A stretch of 18,850 nucleotides of DNA from Bacillota bacterium. GTDB lineage: Bacteria > Bacillota_E > Symbiobacteriia > Symbiobacteriales > Symbiobacteriaceae. The stretch is taken from assembly GCA_003242675.1 (NCBI GenBank), contig QGVE01000045.1, positions 1 through 18,850 of the forward strand, given 5' to 3'. Every line of letters begins with the position of its first letter. The stretch's first letter is position 1. The translations under genes and the position numbers were made by a program. A model generated the notes under the pieces. It saw only the letters and a program-made list of their open reading frames with translations. It was not told the DNA's origin and did not search any database. Positions 9,125 to 15,419 of this stretch are shown piece by piece.

Positions 9125-9853
9125 TCACTCGCCCGTCCAGTCGTCCAGCATCGCCTTCACCGAGCGGGACATCTCCCGGCTGAAGTCCGAGTCCCACTTC
9201 CGCCGCCGGAAGGCGTCGATCCAGCGCGCCAGGTCCGAGGGCTGCAGGCCGTTGCGCCGGGCGATCATCGCGGCTATGTCGCGGGGCTGGTATCGGTTCT
9301 CGTGCACGATCTCCTCCACGCGGAACCGGGGCGGCTTGGGCCTGCGCTTCTGCGCCTCCGTCGGGTAGCCGAAGCAGAGCAGGGTCACCGGCACCACGTA
9401 CCGGGGCAGCCCCAGGAGCTCCTTGTGAAGCTCGTAGTGCTCCAGGATGTCGCCGATGTAGCAGGACCCTACCCCCAGGGCCTCCGCCGCCACCACCGCG
9501 TTCTGCGCCGCGATCAGGGCGTCGCAGCAGGCCAGCAGGAAGTCGCCGTAGGAGGGGCGGCGGGTCCCGGGATCCGACGCGGCAAACAGGCCGTACCACC
9601 GGCTGTAGTCGGCGCAGAACACGAGCACCATGGGCGCCCGGGCGATGAAGGGCTGGTGGTCGCAGGTCTCCGCCAGGGTCGCCTTCAGGTCCGGATCGGT
9701 GACCTCGATGATGGAGTAGAGCGTCATGTTGCCGGCCGAAGGCGCCTGCAGGGCCGCCTCCAGGATGGCCCGGCGCACCTCGGGCTCGATCGGCCGGTCA
9801 GCGTACTCCCGCACCGACTTGCGGCTGCGGAGGGACTCCAGGATCGGGTTCAC
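9125..9853 (-). CDS. Nitroreductase-family FMN oxidoreductase
   Basis: A 242-residue protein starting at GTG 9853, chosen because GGGGGGAG lies 5 bases upstream; the in-frame ATG at 9868 contains that SD and has none of its own. Family features are the FMN-phosphate segment RSRKSVREY (9-17), APSAGNM (37-43), the helix with GVGSCYIGDIL, and the C-terminal EEIVHENRY. Members reduce nitroaromatics, quinones or flavins with NAD(P)H as cytoplasmic dimers. The extended C-terminal 45 residues, rich in Arg, Asp and Trp, are longer than in minimal members. The gene lies downstream of two tRNA genes on the same strand; a hairpin at 9879-9897 separates them. The physiological substrate is not predictable. 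Confidence 0.9.
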   Translation of the reverse strand: MNPILESLRSRKSVREYADRPIEPEVRRAILEAALQAPSAGNMTLYSIIEVTDPDLKATLAETCDHQPFIARAPMVLVFCADYSRWYGLFAASDPGTRRPSYGDFLLACCDALIAAQNAVVAAEALGVGSCYIGDILEHYELHKELLGLPRYVVPVTLLCFGYPTEAQKRRPKPPRFRVEEIVHENRYQPRDIAAMIARRNGLQPSDLARWIDAFRRRKWDSDFSREMSRSVKAMLDDWTGE

Positions 9854-9878
9854 ACCGTCTCCCCCCATGCACAGAGAA

Positions 9879-9897
9879 GGCGGTGCTGCGCACCGCC
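9879..9897 (-). terminator. Hairpin after the tRNA pair
   Basis: Arms 9879-9886 and 9890-9897 pair over 8 bp with a 3-base loop, followed on the - strand by TTCTCTG. A further stem of GGCCCC/GGGGCC lies between it and tRNA-Cys. The weak U tract leaves open read-through into the nitroreductase gene. Confidence 0.45.
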
Positions 9898-9934
9898 CGC
9901 CCGGCCCCCCTGGGGCCGATCCTGCTCTGTTCGC

Positions 9935-10009
9935 TGGAGGTGGGTGTGGGATTCGAACCCACGGATAACGGTTTTGCAGACCGCCGCGTTACCCCTTCGC
10001 CAACCCACC
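9935..10009 (-). tRNA. tRNA-Cys (GCA)
   Basis: Read on the - strand from 10009: acceptor GGTGGGT pairs with ACCCACC, the anticodon stem GCGGT/ACCGT encloses loop CTGCAAA (anticodon GCA), and the T arm is GTGGG-TTCGAAT-CCCAC. The discriminator is U, the Cys identity base. CCA is encoded (9935-9937). Confidence 0.97.
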
Positions 10010-10014
10010 GGATC

Positions 10015-10091
10015 TGGTGCGAGGGCCGGGATTCGAACCCGGGACCTCTCGGTTATCAGCCGAGTGCTCTGGCCGACTGAGCTACCCTCGC
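10015..10091 (-). tRNA. tRNA-Ile (GAT)
   Basis: Read on the - strand from 10091: acceptor GCGAGGG/CCCTCGC, D stem GCTC/GAGC, anticodon stem CTCGG/CCGAG with loop CTGATAA (anticodon GAT), T arm CCGGG-TTCGAAT-CCCGG, discriminator A, encoded CCA (10015-10017). Five bases separate it from tRNA-Cys, so both come from one precursor. Confidence 0.98.
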
Positions 10092-10096
10092 AAGCG

Positions 10097-10119
10097 GGCC
10101 CCGCTGTGCGAGCGGGGCC
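10097..10119 (-). other. Leader hairpin directly before tRNA-Ile
   Basis: Arms 10097-10105 and 10111-10119 form a perfect 9-bp stem with a 5-base loop. It occupies the precursor 5' leader, ending 5 bases before the mature tRNA-Ile 5' end. A processing or stability role is inference. Confidence 0.5.
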
Positions 10120-10137
10120 GTCCCTCCGCAAGGATTT

Positions 10138-10166
10138 ATCATACCCGATCCGTGGTCACATTACAA
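10138..10166 (-). promoter_or_regulatory. Promoter of the tRNA-Ile/tRNA-Cys unit
   Basis: On the - strand TTGTAA (10166-10161) and TATGAT (10143-10138) are 17 bases apart. The local drop in GC content supports it. It fires toward tRNA-Ile, with a start site near 10131. Confidence 0.7.
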
Positions 10167-10196
10167 CCCATGAATTTTCGCCAACCATAACTTTCG

Positions 10197-10862
10197 CTAA
10201 GCGCCGGTCGGCTGCTGCTCGGCGCGCGGCCGCGGCCGGAGCGACAGGGTGACGCCGGCGTAGAGCAGCAGGATGCCCGCCGTCTGCGTGAACGCGAAGA
10301 TCTGCGAGATGCGCATCAGGCCGGCAGAGGCCCCGCCGAACGCGAAGACGAAGACGCCGGCCGTGATGAGCAGCGCGTAGGCCGCCCGGGTGCGCACAAA
10401 CGAGAGGATGGCGGCGATGAGGATGATCAGCGAGCCGCCGATGTTCTGCAGCAGGAACGGCAGCTTGATGGCCGCCGTGGGCGCCGACCGGAACGCCTCG
10501 CTGGAGACGACGGCGGGACCCGTGCCGCCGGTCAGCAAGGTCGCCGCGACCACCCAGACGGCGGTGAGCACGGCCGCCGCCAGGGCGCCCTTGCCGAACC
10601 GCTCGGACAGCAGGTACGCGCTGCCGACGCTGAGGAACGCCACGCAGCCGCTGGCCGTAGACCAGTACAGCCACCAGAGCAGGGCCGGCACCTGGCCGGT
10701 GAGCTCGTAGTACAGCTCCGGCAGGGCGGCGCAGGCGATGAGGATCAGGCCGACCCCATACCAGAGCGAGTGCGGCCGCGGCTTCGTGCGGTAGCGCATC
10801 AGCAGACGCCCGCCGAGCAGGAGGGATAGGACGATCAGGACCGAGTTCGCGACGGTCATCAT
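10197..10862 (-). CDS. Seven-helix integral membrane protein of unknown function
   Basis: The 221-residue protein is almost wholly hydrophobic. I count seven transmembrane segments, near 5-20, 33-52, 60-85, 92-112, 134-155, 159-181 and 187-208. The short N-terminal loop RYRTKPRPH and the C-terminal RPRPRAEQQ are basic. The loop between helices 4 and 5 (GGTGPAVVSSEAFRSAPTA) is the longest. ATG 10862 has GAGGGGAG 8 bases upstream, followed by a second ATG. I recognise no transporter, sensor or enzyme motif; the topology resembles bacterial seven-helix sensor modules, but nothing confirms that. It has its own promoter, and the tRNA promoter follows it. Confidence 0.8.
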   Translation of the reverse strand: MMTVANSVLIVLSLLLGGRLLMRYRTKPRPHSLWYGVGLILIACAALPELYYELTGQVPALLWWLYWSTASGCVAFLSVGSAYLLSERFGKGALAAAVLTAVWVVAATLLTGGTGPAVVSSEAFRSAPTAAIKLPFLLQNIGGSLIILIAAILSFVRTRAAYALLITAGVFVFAFGGASAGLMRISQIFAFTQTAGILLLYAGVTLSLRPRPRAEQQPTGA

Positions 10863-10911
10863 CTGCAGGACTCCCCTCTCCCCACAGGCATTTCAGATCC
10901 TTGTGTTTTGC

Positions 10912-10941
10912 ATGTTAGCCCTCCGCGGGGGGCGGTGTCAA
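10912..10941 (-). promoter_or_regulatory. Promoter of the seven-helix protein gene
   Basis: On the - strand a perfect TTGACA (10941-10936) is followed after 18 bases by TAACAT (10917-10912), 4 of 6 matches. It lies about 50 bases before the start codon and downstream of the PBP2 terminator. Confidence 0.6.
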
Positions 10942-11014
10942 ACCGGCCCTCCCGGTATTTCGCCCGTGCGTACCCGCCCCGGATCCTAGGGCCCTCGCCC
11001 GAGGGCCGGGAAGG

Positions 11015-11043
11015 AAAGGCCCCGACCCGATGCGGGCGGGGCC
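11015..11043 (-). terminator. Intrinsic terminator of the M23-PBP2 operon
   Basis: On the - strand a stem of 7 plus 4 bp with one bulged base (arms 11043-11033 and 11029-11018, loop CAT) is followed by TTTCCTTCC. It lies 38 bases after the PBP2 stop. A second GC-only inverted repeat (GCCCTCG/CGAGGGC, near 10990-11006) comes next. Confidence 0.8.
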
Positions 11044-11081
11044 TGGTCCTGGCCTGGCTTTATGCTGTATCCGTGTCTCCT

Positions 11082-12929
11082 TCAGTCCGCCTTGTTGATG
11101 CGGGCCGGCCCCTTGTCCTCGATCCCGAAGTAGGCGGCGAAGACCGCCCGGGCCGACGGCGACACCCACGAGCCGTGCGCGCCGCCCTCCACGAAGACGG
11201 CCACGGCGATCTGCGGGTCGTCGATGGGGGCGAAGGCCACGGTGATCGCGTCCGCGTACGCCTTGCCCGTCTCGGCCGAACCGGTCTTGACGGCCACCGG
11301 GATCGGGAAGTCCCGGAACACCCAATACGCGGTGCCCAGCGGGTGCGCGCCGCCCTTGCGCATGCCCTCGATGACCTGCTGCCAGGCCACGTCGGGGGCC
11401 TCGACGGTGCCCGCCACCACCGGCTCCCGCTTGAGGATCACCTCGCCGGTGCTGCTCCGGATCTCCTGCACCAGGTAGGGCTGGTACCGCACCCCCCGGT
11501 TGGCGATGGTGGAGGCGTACACCGCGAGCTGGAGCGGCGTGACCAGGACGTCGCCCTGGCCGATGGCCACCGAGTAGACGTGGCCCGGCTGCCACCGGTC
11601 GCCGTAGGACGCCTGGGTGGGCAGGAGGCCCGGATCCTCAAACGGCAGGTCAATGCCCGTCTTCTGCCCGAAGCCGAACTGCTTCAGGTATTCGGCCAGG
11701 GCGTCGATGCCCATCCGGTGGCCGATCTCGTAGAAGTACGGGTTGCACGACTGGGCCAGGGCCATGTCCAGGGCGAGGTGCCCCTGGTCCACAGGATACC
11801 AGTTCTTCCGGGTGGGGTCACGGAAGTACGTCGTGCTGCAGTGCACCGTCTCGTACGGGCCGATGGCGCCGGTCGAGACGCCGGCGAGGCCGACGCCCAT
11901 CTTGTACGTGCTGCCCGGCGCGAAGCCCTGCAGCGACCAGTTGATCAGGGGCGAGCCGGGGATGTTGACGTTCTCCTCGTATTCCTGGGCCGACAGCCCC
12001 ACCGTCATCGCCTTGATGAAGAGGTTCGGGTCGTAGCTGGGGATCTGGGCCATGGCCAGCACGGCGCCGGTCTTCACGTCCAGGGCCACCAGGGCAGCCC
12101 GGATCGGCCGCGCCTCCGGGTCGTTCTGGGCCTCGATCCACTTCAGGTTCGCCGCCAGGGCCTCCTCCGCCGCCTTCTGCACGTCCAGGTCCAGGGTGAG
12201 GGTGAGGTCATACCCCGGCTCGGGGTCGACCTCCTCCACCGTCCCGAGCGGCCGCCCCGCCGGGTCGACCGCCTTGACCCGCTTGCCGGTCTTGCCCTGC
12301 AGGTAGGACTCATAGGACAGCTCAATGCCATCCTTGCCGACCACGGAGTCCGGATGGTAACCCCTGAAGGCCTCGCTCTCCAGCTGCTCCTCGGAGATCG
12401 GCTGCACGTAGCCGATCACGTTGCCGGCCACCTTGCCTTCCGGGTAGCGGCGCACCGACTGGGTGACGATGGTCACCCCGGGAAACTCGTTCTGCCGCTC
12501 GATGAACTCGGCCACCGTCTCCTGCGAGAGCCCCGACCGGATCACCAGGTCCTCGGCCTGCCGGCCCCACTTCTGGTGGAGCCGCACGCGCTCCATCACG
12601 TACGCGCTGATCTCCTCGGCCAGGGCGGCGTCGCCCTCGGCCAGAAGCTCGCTCAGCTTGGGCAGGATGGCGGCGACGTGCTCCGGATCCTGGTCGTAGA
12701 GCAGCGCGGCATAGACCGGCTCGCTGGTCGCCAGCGGCCGGCCGTCCCGGTCGTAGATCGCCCCCCGGGGCGCAAAGATGGGCAGCTCCACGTAGCTCTG
12801 GGCGACAGCCCGGCTCGTCCAGGCCGCCGCCTCCACGACGGTCAGACGGTAGAGACGGGCGCCCATCACACCGAGCGCCAGCACTACGGCACCCAGCAGG
12901 ACGAGCACCCGCTTCTGCTCACTCCGCAA
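11082..12929 (-). CDS. Class B penicillin-binding protein, PBP2 type (transpeptidase)
   Basis: A 615-residue monofunctional transpeptidase. One N-terminal membrane helix (about 6-26) is followed by the pedestal domain with the family motif APRGAIYDRDGRPLA (about 53-67) and a class B dimerisation region to about 240. The catalytic domain has STYK (Ser340 to Lys343), SCN (394-396) and KTG (548-550). No PASTA domain follows, which argues for the elongation PBP2 (MrdA-like) group rather than SpoVD or PBP2x. The start is TTG 12929, because GGGGAGG lies 8 bases upstream; GTG 12935 is in frame but only 2 bases from that SD. It cross-links peptidoglycan outside the membrane, normally with a RodA partner not present here. 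It lies 27 bases behind the LysM/M23 gene, in one operon. Confidence 0.93.
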   Translation of the reverse strand: MRSEQKRVLVLLGAVVLALGVMGARLYRLTVVEAAAWTSRAVAQSYVELPIFAPRGAIYDRDGRPLATSEPVYAALLYDQDPEHVAAILPKLSELLAEGDAALAEEISAYVMERVRLHQKWGRQAEDLVIRSGLSQETVAEFIERQNEFPGVTIVTQSVRRYPEGKVAGNVIGYVQPISEEQLESEAFRGYHPDSVVGKDGIELSYESYLQGKTGKRVKAVDPAGRPLGTVEEVDPEPGYDLTLTLDLDVQKAAEEALAANLKWIEAQNDPEARPIRAALVALDVKTGAVLAMAQIPSYDPNLFIKAMTVGLSAQEYEENVNIPGSPLINWSLQGFAPGSTYKMGVGLAGVSTGAIGPYETVHCSTTYFRDPTRKNWYPVDQGHLALDMALAQSCNPYFYEIGHRMGIDALAEYLKQFGFGQKTGIDLPFEDPGLLPTQASYGDRWQPGHVYSVAIGQGDVLVTPLQLAVYASTIANRGVRYQPYLVQEIRSSTGEVILKREPVVAGTVEAPDVAWQQVIEGMRKGGAHPLGTAYWVFRDFPIPVAVKTGSAETGKAYADAITVAFAPIDDPQIAVAVFVEGGAHGSWVSPSARAVFAAYFGIEDKGPARINKAD

Positions 12930-12956
12930 CTCCACCGCCTCCCCGCTGGCGCTGGA

Positions 12957-13982
12957 TTAGGGCAGCCACCCCCACGGGTCCACCGGCTCGCCCCACACGA
13001 GGACGGTGAAGTGGAGGTGCGGCCCCGTGGAATTGCCCGTGCTTCCGACATAGCCGATGAGCTCGCCCGTCTCCACCCACTCCCCGGGGGAGACGGCGAC
13101 CTCGCTCAGGTGGGCGTACATCGTCATGATCCCGTCGCCGTGGTCGATCTTCACCGCGTTGCCGTACCCGCCCAGCCAGCCGGCGGTCGTGACGGTGCCG
13201 GACGCGACCGCCGCCACCGGAGTGCCGTAGGAGGCGTCGAGGTCGATGCCGTCGTGCAGGTGCCAGACCCCGGTCACGGGGTGCACCCGCCAGCCGAACC
13301 AGTCCGAGACGTTCGCTGAGACCGGCCAGATTTCGAAGGTCCCGGTGGCCGCGGGCGTGCGCGAGCCGCCGCGGCTGGCCACCGCCGTGCGCCGGGAGGG
13401 CGGCGTGCCGCCGGGGATGAAGAGGATGTCGCCCGGCTGCAGGGCGTCGGCGTTCACGTCCGGGTTGGCGGCGACGATCTCGTCGAAGTCGGCGCTGAAC
13501 GCATCCGCGATCCCCCACATGGTATCCCCCTCGGCGACGGTGTAGACCAGGGCGTCCATCGTGGGGATGAGCAGCTCCTGCCCGATCTGCAGGATGTCGT
13601 CCGCGTACATGTCATTAACGTACAGCAGAGTCTCGGTGGAAACGCCGTAGCGGCGGGCGATGTCCTCGATCGTGTCGCCCTCGACCACGGTGTACTTGAT
13701 TACCTTCGGCTTGGGCTGTTCTTCCTCCGGCTCCGGCTCGGCCTCCGCGAGCGCCGCCGGAGCCCCCTTCTCAAGCTCGGCAGACTCGGCTTCCGCCGGC
13801 GCGGCGGACCCGCTGGATGCCACCTGGTTATCCTGGGATGCGGAATCGTCGGGCCCGGCCTGCTCGGGTGCCTGAGCGGGCACCGCCTGCGGCCGCGCAG
13901 CCATCCCCACGCCGCTGGCCAGCAGCGCCGCCAGGGCGGTGGCGAACACACGCCGACGGAATGCAGGTGTCGGGAGGTGCAA
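12957..13982 (-). CDS. Secreted LysM-LysM-M23 metallopeptidase (peptidoglycan endopeptidase)
   Basis: The 341-residue protein starts at TTG 13982, with AAGGAGGG 7 bases upstream; the ATG at 14009 is in frame but lacks an SD and would place the SD inside the gene. Residues 1-35 form a signal peptide. An acidic Ala/Glu/Pro linker (40-94) leads to LysM repeats at about 95-140 and 145-190, which bind the glycan chain. The M23 domain (about 215-341) keeps the zinc and catalytic residues: His243 and Asp247 in HDGID, His291 in MYAHLS, and HLH 322-324. Such enzymes cut peptide cross-links to allow wall expansion. It is the first gene of an operon with PBP2, pairing a cutter with a cross-linker. Confidence 0.93.
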   Translation of the reverse strand: MHLPTPAFRRRVFATALAALLASGVGMAARPQAVPAQAPEQAGPDDSASQDNQVASSGSAAPAEAESAELEKGAPAALAEAEPEPEEEQPKPKVIKYTVVEGDTIEDIARRYGVSTETLLYVNDMYADDILQIGQELLIPTMDALVYTVAEGDTMWGIADAFSADFDEIVAANPDVNADALQPGDILFIPGGTPPSRRTAVASRGGSRTPAATGTFEIWPVSANVSDWFGWRVHPVTGVWHLHDGIDLDASYGTPVAAVASGTVTTAGWLGGYGNAVKIDHGDGIMTMYAHLSEVAVSPGEWVETGELIGYVGSTGNSTGPHLHFTVLVWGEPVDPWGWLP

Positions 13983-14029
13983 CCCGCAGCCCTCCTTAAG
14001 ACAGGTCATCTAGCAGCAACACGTTTAAC

Positions 14030-14035
14030 ATTATA
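14030..14035 (-). promoter_or_regulatory. Candidate -10 box of the M23-PBP2 operon
   Basis: A perfect TATAAT on the - strand within an AT-rich patch, about 50 bases before the TTG start. No recognisable -35 box lies 16 to 18 bases upstream (TACCGC at best), so an activator or an alternative sigma factor is possible. Confidence 0.45.
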
Positions 14036-14082
14036 GCGGTTGGCGGTTCCGCGCGGTATGGTCGTTCCTTCCAATCTCGGCC

Positions 14083-14718
14083 CTATTTCCCGTGGATGGG
14101 CTGCAGATCGGGCCCCACCAGCGCGGTCCCCACCACCTCGACGGCGATCCGGCCCGCCGACAGCTCGCTGAGCTCCGCCGCGATGCGCTCCCGGTCGGAC
14201 TCCAGCACGCGGAAGTCGATGACGACGTCCTGGCCGAACGCGGTATGCAGCGTAAGGGCGCCGCGCTGCTGGAGCAGGTGCTGGACCTTGCCCAGCAGCG
14301 GGTAGTCCAGCCGGACGCGCAGGTCCACGGCCGGAAGGGCCTCCGTAACACCCGCGGCCTCGACCCCCAGGGCGGCCGCCTGGCTGTAGGCGCGCACGAG
14401 CCCGCCGGCCCCGAGCAGGATCCCGCCGAAGTAGCGGGTGACCACGATCGCCGTGTCGGACAGCCCCTGCTTCTCCAGCACCTCGAAGATCGGCCTGCCG
14501 GCCGTGCCGCTGGGTTCGCCGTCGTCGGAGAGGCGCTGCACGCTGCCGACGGTGAAGGCGAAGCAGTTGTGCGTCGCGTCGGCGTGCCGCGCGCGGATCT
14601 CGTTGATAAAGGCCCATGCCGCCTCTTCCGAGGCGACCGGGGCCACGTGGGCGATGAAGCGCGACTTGCGGATGACGATCTCGGCCTCAGCGCGCCGGGC
14701 CACCGTGCGGTACGCCAC
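14083..14718 (-). CDS. yigZ: YigZ/IMPACT family protein
   Basis: A 211-residue protein, the usual length of the family. The start is GTG 14718, with GAGGGG 7 bases upstream; the frame runs further up without stop but without protein-like composition. Family signatures are KSRFIAHVAPV (about 18-28), ATHNCFAF, SDDGEPSGTAGRPI and RYFGGILLGAGGLVRAYS. The C-terminal half (about 140-205) is the ferredoxin-like YigZ domain. Homologues include yeast Yih1 and mammalian IMPACT, regulators of the Gcn2 kinase; the bacterial role is unsettled, and some homologues have been proposed to act in proline peptide cleavage or at the ribosome. It stands alone, divergent from the next gene, with 100 bases before the M23 start. 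Confidence 0.93.
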   Translation of the reverse strand: MAYRTVARRAEAEIVIRKSRFIAHVAPVASEEAAWAFINEIRARHADATHNCFAFTVGSVQRLSDDGEPSGTAGRPIFEVLEKQGLSDTAIVVTRYFGGILLGAGGLVRAYSQAAALGVEAAGVTEALPAVDLRVRLDYPLLGKVQHLLQQRGALTLHTAFGQDVVIDFRVLESDRERIAAELSELSAGRIAVEVVGTALVGPDLQPIHGK

Positions 14719-14826
14719 CGGTTCACCCCTCGCGTCGAGATTGGACACCGTACATTTCGAGGAGTGCCCCCGGCACACCTGCCTCAGACTAAAGTGGCAA
14801 GGGGAACAACTGCGGAGGGATGGCCA

Positions 14827-15360
14827 TTGCCGGAAGCCAGTGACGGGTTCGACCTGCTCCGGGGCGGGAAGCTGCTGGAGGACGCGGCGGCGGCGTACGG
14901 CCGGCCGCTCGCGCCGGAGGAGTTCTGGTGGCTGGGCGTCGGCCTCGCCGCCGCAACGCTCGCGGAGATGGACGGCCGGGAGTTCGCGGTGCGGCGCATC
15001 CAGCACCTGCTGACCCGGCTGGGCAGCGGGGACCCGGACGAGTGGTTCGAGCAGTTCCACAACGAGCTCGCGGCCCTGGACGCCGAGGGGCTCCTCTGGC
15101 CGCTCTACGCGCGGGATGACCAGGGGAAGATGGCCCGCACGGAAGCCGCGGTCGCGCCGGGCTTCGACGCCAGATCCGGCTGGGCCCTCGCCCTGGCGCA
15201 CCTCGCCATCGCCCGGGCGGTGAACCAGGATCAGCCGGAGGCCATCCCCGCCCTGGCGGAGGTCGTCGCCGACCTCGTCGAGGGCGGCCGCCCGGACGCC
15301 CATCTGCCGCGGCTCATGGCCGCGCTCGGGCACAGCGGGGAGCCCGCCGGAGAGCCGTGA
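14827..15360 (+). CDS. Hypothetical protein, all-helical, no recognised domain
   Basis: The 177-residue frame starts at TTG 14827, 6 bases after GGAGGGA; the ATG inside that SD region opens only an 8-codon frame. Composition is protein-like: FWWLGVGLAAATLAEMDG, ARSGWALALAHLAIARAV and IPALAEVVADLVEG look like amphipathic helices, with charged turns between. There is no signal peptide, no Cys and no catalytic motif. It is cytoplasmic by appearance and ends in a flexible Gly/Pro/Glu tail. It is monocistronic, divergent from yigZ, and runs into a hairpin shared with the convergent GGDEF gene. I do not recognise it; the stop-free opposite frames are less protein-like. Confidence 0.7.
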   Translation: MPEASDGFDLLRGGKLLEDAAAAYGRPLAPEEFWWLGVGLAAATLAEMDGREFAVRRIQHLLTRLGSGDPDEWFEQFHNELAALDAEGLLWPLYARDDQGKMARTEAAVAPGFDARSGWALALAHLAIARAVNQDQPEAIPALAEVVADLVEGGRPDAHLPRLMAALGHSGEPAGEP

Positions 15361-15389
15361 CGCGGGGAAATACGGGCCAGACGCGAAAC

Positions 15390-15419
15390 GAGCCGCGGCG
15401 TCCACGGGCGCCGCGGCTC
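15390..15419. terminator. Hairpin between hypothetical and GGDEF genes
   Basis: Perfect 11-bp arms at 15390-15400 and 15409-15419 with an 8-base loop. The right arm overlaps the stop codon of the GGDEF gene. On the - strand it is followed by GTTTCG, and on the + strand by AGCGG, so it terminates the - strand better, if at all. Confidence 0.6.

Noticed and set aside
10908..13319. 803-codon + strand frame opposite PBP2 and the M23 gene
   Set aside because: Antisense shadow; the product is low-complexity Val/Arg/His/Leu, and the opposite strand encodes intact PBP motifs.
14731..14826. Promoters in the gap between divergent yigZ and the hypothetical gene
   Set aside because: TTGGAC and TAAAGT-like words occur but no pair has acceptable spacing on either strand.
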